Below, piece by piece: positions 20,957 to 29,110 of a stretch of DNA of 64,000 bases. Origin of the DNA: Streptomyces spiramyceticus (GTDB lineage Bacteria > Actinomycetota > Actinomycetes > Streptomycetales > Streptomycetaceae). A model generated the notes under the pieces. The model had not been told where the DNA came from. It searched no databases and saw nothing but the letters and a program-made list of their open reading frames with translations. The stretch covers positions 509,001 to 573,000 of the forward strand of contig NZ_JARBAX010000001.1 in assembly GCF_028807635.1 (NCBI RefSeq), in the 5' to 3' direction. The number at the start of each line of letters is the position of its first letter. Positions within the stretch are counted from its first letter, which is position 1. Both the position numbers and the translations under genes were made by a program.

Positions 20957-21571
20957 TCAGCGGGCGTAGTACTCGACGACGAGCTGCTCGTCGCAGATGA
21001 CCGGGATTTCCTTGCGGTTCGGGTCGCGGTCCAGGCGGAAGGCCAGGGCCTTCAGGTTCACCTGGAGGTAGCGCGGCGTCTCACCCTCGGTGTCGTAGCC
21101 ACCCTCGCGAGCGACCTGGAAGGGGTGCTTCTCGCGGCTGCGCTCGCGGACCATCACGACGTCGTCGGGACGGACACGGAACGACGGCTTGTCGACCTTG
21201 CCACCGTTGACCTCGATGTGGCCGTGAACGACCATCTGACGGGCCTGGTAGATCGTGCGGGCGATGCCCGAACGCAGGATGAGCGCGTCGAGGCGGCGCT
21301 CAAGCTCGATGACCAGGGCCTCGCCGGTCTTGCCTTCGGCCTTCTTGGCGCGGTCGTAGGCGCGGGCCATCTGCTTCTCGCTGATGTCGTACTGCGCGCG
21401 CAGACGCTGCTTCTCGAGCAGACGGACCTTGTAGTCCGAGTTCTGCTTGCGCCCACGGCCGTGCTCGCCCGGCGGGTACGGACGGGCCTCGAAGTACTTG
21501 ACAGCCTTCGGCGTCAGCGCAATACCGAGCGCACGGGACTTCTTGACCTTGGGACGCGACTGGTTAGGCAC
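20957..21571 (-). CDS. rpsD: 30S ribosomal protein S4 (cysteine-free form)
   Basis: Primary 16S rRNA-binding protein of the small subunit. It has 204 residues with the S4 RNA-binding domain (RRLDALILRSGIARTIYQAR). The N-terminal region that carries a zinc ribbon with four Cys in some bacteria has none here, so this is the C-minus form. It starts with GTG (PNQSRPKVKKSRAL) and ends VVEYYAR. It stands alone, away from the main ribosomal operons, and diverges from the DUF2470 gene over a shared iron-box match. Confidence 0.97.
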   Translation of the reverse strand: MPNQSRPKVKKSRALGIALTPKAVKYFEARPYPPGEHGRGRKQNSDYKVRLLEKQRLRAQYDISEKQMARAYDRAKKAEGKTGEALVIELERRLDALILRSGIARTIYQARQMVVHGHIEVNGGKVDKPSFRVRPDDVVMVRERSREKHPFQVAREGGYDTEGETPRYLQVNLKALAFRLDRDPNRKEIPVICDEQLVVEYYAR

Positions 21572-21594
21572 GTTCTCCAGACCTCCGTTGTAGG

Positions 21595-21613
21595 TTAGGT
21601 TAGGCTCACCTTA
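21595..21613. promoter_or_regulatory. iron box (DmdR1/IdeR/DtxR operator match)
   Basis: TTAGGTTAGGCTCACCTTA matches 17 of 19 positions of the classical actinobacterial iron box TTAGGTTAGGCTAACCTAA. It lies 23 bases upstream of the rpsD start on one side and 14 bases upstream of the DUF2470 start on the other. The latter position would block transcription of that gene when iron-loaded DmdR1 is bound. The preceding TAGGT extends the direct repeat. Confidence 0.8.
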
Positions 21614-21627
21614 CTCAAGGAGATCGC

Positions 21628-22479
21628 ATGTCTCGCCCGGGGAACACCACGCACCTCACGGACAACACGAAGAAGGCCGACAGCGAAAGTGTCGACGCGA
21701 CGGAGGTCCGATCAGATCGTGGTCAGCCGCGTCCCAGCGGACTTGAAATCGCGCGGATGCCGTCAGCAGCCGAGCGCACACGAACTCTCGTACAGAGTAC
21801 CTGCTCCGCGGTGGTGCTTCTGCCGGGTCCTGCCGTGGCCCGTCCCGAGCAGCTGGTTCCCGAGGAGCGGAGCGTCGGCCCCGACGGCGAAGTGTTCCTG
21901 CTCTTCCCCGCGGATTCACCGGTCGTACGCGCCGCCACGCACGCCCAGGACGACGAGCTGGCCGTGACGCTGGAGATCACGGATGTCGCGCCGGTCTCGG
22001 TCCCCAACCGTATCCGGGGCCGCGCCTGGGTCTCCGGCTGGCTCACCTGCGTACGCGGGGTGGCCGAGCCCGGGCGCATGCTGGTGCGGCTGGAGGTCGG
22101 CGAGGCCAGTGTGGACGATCTGTGGGGCACCGGATCGGTCGAGCCGGAGGAATTCGCGACGGCGGCCGCGGACCCGATCGCGGAGCACGAGGCCGAGCTG
22201 CTCCAGCATCTGCACTCGGCGCACGGCGACCAGGTGCGGCAGTTGTGCGGGCTTGTGGGAGAACGGGCCGAGTCCGGCAACGGCGATGGGGCCACCGAGT
22301 ACAGCACGGTGCCCGTGGCGCTGGACCGGTTCGGGCTTCGGGTGCGCTTCAGCAGCTCCGACAGGCACGGTTTCGACGGGCACAGTTTCGACGCACGGTT
22401 CGACTTCCGCGAACCGGTGCGCGACATCATCGGGCTGCGCCGTGCCATGCACCAGCTCTTCGAGGCCGCCGCCCACTGA
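21628..22479 (+). CDS. DUF2470 protein, probably iron-regulated
   Basis: A 283-residue protein. Residues from about 45 form a split-barrel flavin-reductase/HugZ-like part (PSAAERTRTLVQSTC). The C-terminal DUF2470 domain includes EHEAELLQHLHSAHGDQV and ends RRAMHQLFEAAAH. DUF2470 is found in heme-utilisation proteins of the HugZ class and in plant heme regulators. AAGGAG seven bases upstream fixes the ATG (MSRPGNTTHLTD). The adjacent iron box suggests derepression under iron limitation and a role in heme or iron handling (inference). Confidence 0.87.
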   Translation: MSRPGNTTHLTDNTKKADSESVDATEVRSDRGQPRPSGLEIARMPSAAERTRTLVQSTCSAVVLLPGPAVARPEQLVPEERSVGPDGEVFLLFPADSPVVRAATHAQDDELAVTLEITDVAPVSVPNRIRGRAWVSGWLTCVRGVAEPGRMLVRLEVGEASVDDLWGTGSVEPEEFATAAADPIAEHEAELLQHLHSAHGDQVRQLCGLVGERAESGNGDGATEYSTVPVALDRFGLRVRFSSSDRHGFDGHSFDARFDFREPVRDIIGLRRAMHQLFEAAAH

Positions 22480-22501
22480 CGCCGGCGGCTGACACGGTGG
22501 G

Positions 22502-23872
22502 TCAGGGGCGTGCGTCCGACGGGCCGTCTCCGCGCAGCCTGCCGCGCACCTTGTCCACGACGTCGGCGTAGCGGGCTTCCGCTCCGTAGCGCGTGGGCTC
22601 GTAGTAGGTCTTGCCGTGCACGGCGTCCGGGGCGTACTGCTGCGCGGCGATCGCGCCCGGCACGTCGTGCGGATACACATAGCCCTGCGCATGGCCGAGC
22701 TTGGCCGCGCCCTTGTAGTGCCCGTCGCGAAGATGCGGCGGGACGGGGCCCGCCAGTCCCTTCCTTACGTCCTCCTGGGCGGCGAAGATCGCATTCGTCG
22801 CGGCGTTGGACTTGGGCGCGAGGGCCAGCGCGATGGTGGCGTGGCTGAGGGTGAGCGCGGCCTCCGGGAAGCCGATCATGGCCACGGCCTGGGCCGCCGC
22901 CACAGCCGTCGGCAGCACGGTCGGGTCGGCCAGGCCGATGTCCTCGCTGGCCGAGATCATCAGCCGCCGGGCGATGAACCGGGGGTCCTCGCCCGCTTCG
23001 ATCATTCGGGCCAGGTAGTGCAGTGCGGCGTCCACGTCGGAGCCGCGGATGGACTTGATGAGGGCGCTCGCCACGTCGTAGTGCTGGTCGCCGTCGCGGT
23101 CGTACTTCACCGCCGCGCGGTCGACGGTCTCCTCGACCGTTTCGAGCGTGACTTCCTTGTCGCCCTTGGCCATGGCCGCCCCCGCGGCCGCCTCCAGAGC
23201 GGTGAGCGCGCGCCGGGCGTCGCCGCCCGAGATCCGCAGCAGATGCGCCTCGGCGTCGTCGGCCAGCGTGACCGCGCCGCCGAGACCGCGCTCTTCGGTG
23301 AGCGCCCGGTGCACCAGGGAGCGCAGATCGTCGTCGGTCAGCGATTCCAGCGTGAGCAGCAGGGAGCGGGAGAGCAGTGGGGAGATGATCGAGAAGTACG
23401 GATTCTCGGTCGTCGCGGCGATGAGAGTGACCCAGCGGTTCTCGACAGCGGGCAACAGGGAGTCCTGCTGGGCCTTGCTGAAGCGGTGGATCTCGTCGAG
23501 GAAGAGGACGGTCTCCTTGCCGAAGCCGCCCGATGCGCGGCGGGCGCCGTCGATGACGGCCCGCACTTCCTTGACGCCGGCGGTGATCGCGGAAAGCTCC
23601 ACGAAGCGCTTCTGCGTGGCCTGGCTGACGACATACGCCAGAGTCGTCTTGCCGATCCCGGGCGGGCCCCAGAGCAGCACCGACGACGGGCCCGCGGGAC
23701 CGCCGCTGCCCTCACCGACCAGTCGGCGCAGCGGCGCTCCCGGCTTCAGCAGGTGCTGCTGGCCGACGACTTCGTCGAGGGTGCGCGGACGCATCCGGAC
23801 GGCCAGGGGGCTGCTGGACGGATCCTTCAGCTGGCGGTCTTCTGCGGCTGCGGTGAACAGGTCTGGCTCCAC
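22502..23872 (-). CDS. rarA: replication-associated recombination protein A (RarA/MgsA)
   Basis: AAA+ clamp-loader-like ATPase acting at stalled forks. It has 456 residues with Walker [13 protein letters not shown], Walker [10 protein letters not shown], sensor 1 AATTENP and the arginine-finger region SRSLLL. The C-terminal oligomerisation domain has SEDIGLADP and PPHLRDGHY. The start is GTG ([14 protein letters not shown]). It is convergent with the DUF2470 gene. Confidence 0.95.
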   Translation of the reverse strand: MEPDLFTAAAEDRQLKDPSSSPLAVRMRPRTLDEVVGQQHLLKPGAPLRRLVGEGSGGPAGPSSVLLWGPPGIGKTTLAYVVSQATQKRFVELSAITAGVKEVRAVIDGARRASGGFGKETVLFLDEIHRFSKAQQDSLLPAVENRWVTLIAATTENPYFSIISPLLSRSLLLTLESLTDDDLRSLVHRALTEERGLGGAVTLADDAEAHLLRISGGDARRALTALEAAAGAAMAKGDKEVTLETVEETVDRAAVKYDRDGDQHYDVASALIKSIRGSDVDAALHYLARMIEAGEDPRFIARRLMISASEDIGLADPTVLPTAVAAAQAVAMIGFPEAALTLSHATIALALAPKSNAATNAIFAAQEDVRKGLAGPVPPHLRDGHYKGAAKLGHAQGYVYPHDVPGAIAAQQYAPDAVHGKTYYEPTRYGAEARYADVVDKVRGRLRGDGPSDARP

Positions 23873-23911
23873 GCATGAAGCCTATGTCAGCCCACTGACA
23901 ACGCCGACGGC

Positions 23912-24553
23912 TCAGCTCTGGCCGGTCCAGAAGTCCCACCAGCGGGTCAGGATCAGCATGCCGATGATCCCGATCCACAGCACCGGCGGCACCCAGTGGA
24001 ATTCCACCAGTGCGCTGCGCAGGCCCTCGGGGGCCCGGATGATGCGGTGCTTGATGTTGTGCGTGGTGACGTAGCAGAACATCACGATGGTGGCGACCCA
24101 GGCCAGGCAGCACCACAGGCACAGCGAGCCGATGTTGTACAGCGACTGGTACTGGAGCCAGGTGCAGAAGCCGACGCCGAAGAGCGTGCCCGCGTTCAGG
24201 CCGAGCCAGAACCAGCGGCGGAAGCCTGCCCCGGCCAGCAGGGCCACGCCGATGCAGACGACCATCGCGTACGTGACAAGGCCGAGCATCGGGTTGGGGA
24301 ACCCGAAGGCCTCGGCCTGCTCGCTCTTCATGATGTTTCCGCAGGCGACAATGGGGTTGAGGCTGCAGCCCGGTTCGAAGTTCGGATCTTCGAGCAGTTT
24401 GATCTTGTCGATCGTGATGATCCACGAGGCCAGCAGTCCGGCCAGACCGCTGATCACCAGCAGCAGGGCGAACCCACGGCCGCTGCCTGTCGTGCCCTTC
24501 GGATCCTCTCCCGCACGGTCGGAGGAGACGTCGTCTACCGCTGCAGTCGTCAT
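23912..24553 (-). CDS. vitamin K epoxide reductase family membrane protein
   Basis: VKOR homologues reoxidise DsbA-like proteins to form disulfides in secreted proteins, using a quinone. The 213-residue product has about five helices. It shows the loop pair Cys63 and Cys71 (PGCSLNPIVACG) and the CxxC active site CLWC (145-148), so all four catalytic cysteines are present. I start at ATG MTTAAVDDVS; an upstream Met would add 27 residues with no ribosome site. It could pair with the thioredoxin-fold protein at 61171, although that one lacks a signal peptide. Confidence 0.92.
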   Translation of the reverse strand: MTTAAVDDVSSDRAGEDPKGTTGSGRGFALLLVISGLAGLLASWIITIDKIKLLEDPNFEPGCSLNPIVACGNIMKSEQAEAFGFPNPMLGLVTYAMVVCIGVALLAGAGFRRWFWLGLNAGTLFGVGFCTWLQYQSLYNIGSLCLWCCLAWVATIVMFCYVTTHNIKHRIIRAPEGLRSALVEFHWVPPVLWIGIIGMLILTRWWDFWTGQS

Positions 24554-24673
24554 ATCGCCGTTCCATCGCTCAGTGGCCTGCCGGGCAGGGCCATTCTGCC
24601 GCACTACCACCCGTGTCCACCGTTCGATGGACATAAGGAAGTACGTATGTCCGCGCAGGTTGACGGCCGGCCG

Positions 24674-24712
24674 GCAAGGGCCCGGTAGTCCAGTGGACGG
24701 CCGGGCCCTTGC
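24674..24712 (-). terminator. hisS terminator
   Basis: A perfect 12-pair stem, gcaagggcccgg with ccgggcccttgc, around a 15-base loop, 18 bases beyond the hisS stop. No U run. Confidence 0.65.
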
Positions 24713-24729
24713 ACGCAGGTCGGGCCGGG

Positions 24730-25992
24730 TCAGCCGAGGCGGCGCCGGATCTCGTCCGTCACCTTGTCCAGGGCGACGGCCTCCTGCTCGCCGGACTCCA
24801 TGTCCTTGAGCTGGACCACGCCCTCCGCCAGGTCCCGTTCACCCGCGACGATCGTGAACCGGGCGCCGCTGCGGTTGGCCGCCTTCATGGCCGCCTTGAC
24901 GCCCTTCCCGCCGTACGCGAAGTCGGCGGCGACACCGGACTTGCGCAGCTCGGTGACCGTACCGAACAGCAGCCGGCGGGCCTCCTCGCCGAGCGGCACC
25001 GCGAAGACACTGGTCGTCGCGGGCAGTTCGAGCTCGATGCCCTCCGCCTCCAGCGCCAGGACCGTGCGGTCCACGCCGAGCGCCCAGCCGACCGACGGCA
25101 GCGAGGGGCCGCCGATCATCTCGGACAGGCCGTCGTAGCGGCCGCCGCCGCCCACCGCGGACTGCGAGCCGAGACCGTCGTGGACGAACTCGAAGGTGGT
25201 CCGCGTGTAGTAGTCGAGGCCGCGCACGAGCTTCTCGTCGTCCTCGTAGGAGACGCCCGCCGCGTTCAGAAGCTCGCGTACCTGCTCGTGGTACGTCTTG
25301 CACGCGTCGCACAGGTAGTCGCGCAGCATCGGAGCGCCCACGAGCTGCTTCTGGACCTCGGGACGCTTGTCGTCGAGTACGCGCAGCGGGTTGATCTCGC
25401 TCCGGCGGCGGGTGTCCTCGTCGAGGTCGAGCCCGCCGAGGAAGTCCTGCAGCGCGGCCCGGTAGACGGGACGGCACTCCTTGTCGCCGAGCGAGTTCAG
25501 CAGGATGCGGAACTGGGACAGGCCGAGCGAGCGGTACGCCTGGTCGGCGAGGATGATCAGCTCGGCGTCGAGCGCCGGGTCCTCGGTGCCGATCGCTTCG
25601 GCACCGACCTGCGAGAAGTGCCTGTAGCGGCCCTTCTGCGGGCGCTCGTAGCGGTAGTACGAGCCGGAGTACCAGAGCTTGACGGGCAGGTTGCCGGCCT
25701 TGTGCAGGTTGGCTTCCAGGGCCGCGCGGAGCACGGACGCGGTGCCCTCGGGGCGCAGGGCGAGCTGGTCGCCGCCCTTGGTGGTGAGGGTGTACATCTC
25801 CTTGGTCACGATGTCGGTGGACTCACCGACTCCGCGCGCGAAGAGCTCGACGTTCTCGAAACCCGGCGTCTCGATGTAGCCGTAGCCGGAGTTCTTCAGC
25901 GGTGCGGCGATGGCCTCGCGTACCGCCAGGAACGTCGCGGACACCGGCGGGATCAGGTCGTACGTGCCCTTGGGGGCCTTGAAGGTACTCAC
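24730..25992 (-). CDS. hisS: histidine-tRNA ligase
   Basis: Class II synthetase of 420 residues. Motif 1 region [13 protein letters not shown], motif 2 [17 protein letters not shown], the histidine signature [11 protein letters not shown] and motif 3 GGGGRYDGL are all present, with a C-terminal anticodon-binding domain. GTG start ([11 protein letters not shown]). It lies 12 bases downstream of the MBL hydrolase gene on the same strand. Confidence 0.98.
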   Translation of the reverse strand: MSTFKAPKGTYDLIPPVSATFLAVREAIAAPLKNSGYGYIETPGFENVELFARGVGESTDIVTKEMYTLTTKGGDQLALRPEGTASVLRAALEANLHKAGNLPVKLWYSGSYYRYERPQKGRYRHFSQVGAEAIGTEDPALDAELIILADQAYRSLGLSQFRILLNSLGDKECRPVYRAALQDFLGGLDLDEDTRRRSEINPLRVLDDKRPEVQKQLVGAPMLRDYLCDACKTYHEQVRELLNAAGVSYEDDEKLVRGLDYYTRTTFEFVHDGLGSQSAVGGGGRYDGLSEMIGGPSLPSVGWALGVDRTVLALEAEGIELELPATTSVFAVPLGEEARRLLFGTVTELRKSGVAADFAYGGKGVKAAMKAANRSGARFTIVAGERDLAEGVVQLKDMESGEQEAVALDKVTDEIRRRLG

Positions 25993-26004
25993 AGGAAAGT
26001 CTCG

Positions 26005-26694
26005 TCACATTCCTCGTCGGGGAGCGGCGGCCAGACCGTTCAGATACGGGTTGGTGGCGCGCTCGCGGCCGATGGTCGTCTGGGAGCCGTGGCCGGACAG
26101 CACCACGGTCGAGTCGTCGAGCGGCAGGCACACGCGGGCCAGCGACTCGAGCAGCTCGGCGTGGTCGCCGCCGGGCAGGTCGGTGCGTCCGACGGAGCCG
26201 GCGAACAGCAGGTCGCCCGAGAAGAAGACCGACGGGATGTCGGTCTGCTCGGGCAGCCTGAAGGTCACCGACCCCTTTGTATGGCCGGGCGCGTGCGAGA
26301 CGGTGAAGTCGAGACCGGCCAGCTTCAGCTCCGCGCCGTCGGTCAGCTCCAGGACGTCGTCGGGCTCGCCCACGGTCAGCTCGCCCATCAGGGGCATGCC
26401 TATCGAACGGCCCAGGGCCTTTTCCGGGTCGCTCATCATGTACCGGTCGGCGGGGTGGATCCACGCCGGTACGTCGTGTGCTCCGCACACCGGGACGACC
26501 GAGGCGACGTGGTCGATGTGGCCGTGTGTGAGCACGACGGCGACGGGCTTGAGCCGATGCTTGGCGAGCGTTTCCTCGACTCCCGCGGCGGCCTGGTGGC
26601 CCGGGTCGATGATCACGCACTCCTCGCCTGCGGCGGGGGCGACCAGGTAACAGTTGGTCCCCCAGGCCCCGGCGGGGAACCCGGCAATAAGCAC
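26005..26694 (-). CDS. MBL-fold metallo-hydrolase (glyoxalase II-like)
   Basis: A 229-residue single-domain metallo-beta-lactamase protein. It shows the binuclear metal motif THGHIDH, the later His in SHAPGHTKGS, and the metal-bridging Asp in FFSGDLLFAGS. Relatives hydrolyse thioesters such as S-lactoylglutathione or mycothiol adducts; the substrate is unknown. I chose the GTG giving LIAGFPAGAWGTN, because GAGGA lies six bases upstream; a TTG four codons earlier has no good site. It forms an operon with hisS. Confidence 0.9.
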   Translation of the reverse strand: MLIAGFPAGAWGTNCYLVAPAAGEECVIIDPGHQAAAGVEETLAKHRLKPVAVVLTHGHIDHVASVVPVCGAHDVPAWIHPADRYMMSDPEKALGRSIGMPLMGELTVGEPDDVLELTDGAELKLAGLDFTVSHAPGHTKGSVTFRLPEQTDIPSVFFSGDLLFAGSVGRTDLPGGDHAELLESLARVCLPLDDSTVVLSGHGSQTTIGRERATNPYLNGLAAAPRRGM

Positions 26695-26853
26695 GATCGT
26701 CCTCAATATGTCGTCCGGCGGGAGGCTGCTGTGGTGATTTGCAACAGGTCAGAGCCTACCGGCGCCGCTCAGCCCACAGCGAACCCATATACGGTACGGG
26801 CAAGCTCGGCTCGGCCGGACCAGTGACAGACGAGACGTACGAGGAGAACACCG

Positions 26854-27663
26854 GTGGTCAGCAACGATCAGCGGCGGCGCCAGCTCGCCCGGGAAAAGTT
26901 CGAACGGCAGCAGCAGCGCCGCGCCGCGGCCCGGCGCAAGTCGCGCCGCCGCAACGCCGTGATCGCCTCGGCGCTCGCCGTTGTGCTCGCGGCGGGAGCG
27001 GCGGCGTTCGCCACCGGCGCTCTGAGCGGCAGCGACGACGGCAAGCAGAGCGTCGCCGACTCGACGCCCAGCAGCTCGCCGTCGAAGGCGCCCGACCCGT
27101 GCGAGAAGCCCGGCGCCGGTTCGGTCAAGAAGATGTCGTTCAAGAAGGAGCCGGCGCTCACCGTCGACAAGTCGGCGTCGTACGCAATGAAGTTGCAGAC
27201 GACCTGTGGCGACATCACGCTCGCCCTGGATGCGGCGAAGGCTCCGCGCACGGTGAACTCCTTCAACTTCCTCGCCGGGAAGGGGTACTTCGACCACACC
27301 AAGTGCCACCGCCTGACGACGGCCGGCATCTACGTCCTGCAGTGCGGCGACCCGACCGCCCAGGGTTCCGGCACCCCCGGCTACAAGCTGCCGGACGAGA
27401 ACCTGAAGGACCCGAAGCTCAAGGGCGCCGTCTACCCGGCGGGCACGGTCGCGATGGCGAACGCGGGCCCGGGCACCGGCGGCAGCCAGTTCTTCCTCGT
27501 CTATCAGGACAGCAAGTTGCCTCCCAACTACACACCGTTCGGAACCGTCAAGAGCGGTCAGGACGTGCTGAAGAAGATCGCTGACGCCGGTGAGGCGACC
27601 GGGCAGGGCGACGGGACGCCGAATGCCACGGTCGTCATCGACAAGGCGACGGTCACCAAGTAA
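26854..27663 (+). CDS. membrane-anchored or secreted peptidyl-prolyl isomerase (cyclophilin)
   Basis: A 269-residue protein. A very basic cytoplasmic start (RRRQLAREKFERQQQRR) is followed by one hydrophobic helix (about 34-56, AVIASALAVVLAAGAAAF), a Ser/Pro-rich linker, and a cyclophilin domain (about 100-269). The domain contains FDHTKCHRL, GTVAMANAGPGTGGSQFFLVY and FGTVKSGQDVL. The usual active-site Arg position follows FDH as CHR. It probably catalyses proline isomerisation of exported proteins. GTG start with GAGGAG upstream. Confidence 0.92.
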   Translation: MVSNDQRRRQLAREKFERQQQRRAAARRKSRRRNAVIASALAVVLAAGAAAFATGALSGSDDGKQSVADSTPSSSPSKAPDPCEKPGAGSVKKMSFKKEPALTVDKSASYAMKLQTTCGDITLALDAAKAPRTVNSFNFLAGKGYFDHTKCHRLTTAGIYVLQCGDPTAQGSGTPGYKLPDENLKDPKLKGAVYPAGTVAMANAGPGTGGSQFFLVYQDSKLPPNYTPFGTVKSGQDVLKKIADAGEATGQGDGTPNATVVIDKATVTK

Positions 27664-27805
27664 ATCCGGCAGGGCGGGATGCGGACAGCCGCCCTGCCGT
27701 TCGCCTATGTTGGCGGTGTGCGGGGCGCCTGTGGCTCCGCGAAGAAACTGTGGACGATGCCCGGGGGTCTCAGGCCCTTCGCAGGCATCATGTGGAGGAG
27801 GCGCT

Positions 27806-29035
27806 GTGAGCAGCGACCCGTGGGGCCGTGTCGACGAGACCGGCACCGTGTACGTGCGTACGGCCGATGGCGAGAAGGTCGTCGGATCCTGGCAGGCAGG
27901 CTCTCCCGAGGAGGCTCTGGCCTACTTCGAGCGCAAGTACGAGGGCCTGGTTGTCGAGATCGGCCTCCTCGAGCGGCGGGTGAAGACCACCGACCTGTCG
28001 GCCAAGGACGCCCAGACCGCGATCGACCACCTGCGCAAGCAGGTCGACGAGCACCATGCTGTCGGTGACCTCGACGCGCTGAGCAAGCGCCTCGACGCGC
28101 TGGTCGCGACGGTCGAGTCGCGCCGCGAGGAGCGCAAGGCCGAGAAGGCGAAGCAGACCGACGAGGCGAAGCACGCCAAGGAGAAGCTGGTCGCCGAGGC
28201 GGAGGAGCTGGCGCAGAGCGAGCAGTGGCGGGCCGCCGGTGAGCGGCTGCGGGCGCTCGTGGACATCTGGAAGGGCCTGCCGAGGCTCGACCGGAAGTCC
28301 GACGACGAGCTGTGGCACCGCTTCTCGCACGCCCGCTCGGCGTTCTCCAAGCGGCGCAAGGCGCACTTCGCGTCGCTGGACGCCCAGCGCGAGGAGGCCC
28401 GTAAGGCCAAGGAAAAGCTGGTGGCGGAGGCCGAAAGCCTTTCGGGCTCCACCGACTGGGCTACGACGGCCGCGCGCTACCGCGACCTGATGACCGAGTG
28501 GAAGGCCGCCGGCCGCGCCCAGCGCGACGCCGAGGACGACCTGTGGAACCGCTTCCGCGGCGCCCAGGACGTCTTCTTCGCCGCCCGCAGCGAGGTCTTC
28601 GCCGAGCGGGACGCGGAGCAGTCCGAGAACCTCAAGCTCAAGGAGGAGCTCGCCACCGAGGCCGAGAAGCTGGTGCCGGTGAAGGACCTGAAGGCGGCCA
28701 GGGCCGCGTTCCGTTCCCTCAACGAGCGCTGGGAAGCCATCGGCCACGTGCCGCGCGACGCCCGCCCGAAGGTCGAGGGCCGGATGCACGCGGTGGAGCG
28801 GGCGCTCCAGGAGACCGAGGAGAACGAGTGGCGCCGTACGAACCCTGAGGCGCGTGCCCGCGCCGCGGGTCTGACGGGCCAGCTCCAGGACGCCGTCGAC
28901 AAGCTGCGTACGCAGATCGACGCGGCGCGCGCCGCGGGCAACAACGCCAAGGCCGACAAGCTCGCCCGCGAGCTCGAAGGCCGGCAGGCGCTGCTCGACC
29001 AGGCGCTGAAGGGCCTGGAGGAGTTCGGCGGCTGA
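27806..29035 (+). CDS. DUF349 repeat coiled-coil protein
   Basis: A 409-residue, strongly helical, charged protein with repeated DUF349 units. Each contains a W-x-x-x-x-R type core: ELWHRFSHARSAF, DLWNRFRGAQDVF and a degenerate third around KVEGRMHAVERA. KEKLVAEAE recurs at the start of the units. The GTG start (SSDPWGRVDETG) has GGAGGAG five bases upstream. DUF349 proteins are widespread in actinobacteria beside relA; function unknown. It is convergent with relA. Confidence 0.9.
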   Translation: MSSDPWGRVDETGTVYVRTADGEKVVGSWQAGSPEEALAYFERKYEGLVVEIGLLERRVKTTDLSAKDAQTAIDHLRKQVDEHHAVGDLDALSKRLDALVATVESRREERKAEKAKQTDEAKHAKEKLVAEAEELAQSEQWRAAGERLRALVDIWKGLPRLDRKSDDELWHRFSHARSAFSKRRKAHFASLDAQREEARKAKEKLVAEAESLSGSTDWATTAARYRDLMTEWKAAGRAQRDAEDDLWNRFRGAQDVFFAARSEVFAERDAEQSENLKLKEELATEAEKLVPVKDLKAARAAFRSLNERWEAIGHVPRDARPKVEGRMHAVERALQETEENEWRRTNPEARARAAGLTGQLQDAVDKLRTQIDAARAAGNNAKADKLARELEGRQALLDQALKGLEEFGG

Positions 29036-29046
29036 TGAGCCGACGC

Positions 29047-29082
29047 GAAGGCCCCGGTACGGATCTCCGTACCGGGGCCTTC
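29047..29082. terminator. bidirectional terminator between DUF349 gene and relA
   Basis: A perfect 16-pair stem gaaggccccggtacgg with its complement and a four-base loop, 12 bases after the DUF349 stop and 29 bases from the relA stop. The stem is symmetrical, so it can serve both convergent genes. Confidence 0.8.
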
Positions 29083-29110
29083 GTTCGTACCGCTCGTACC
29101 GCTCGTACGG

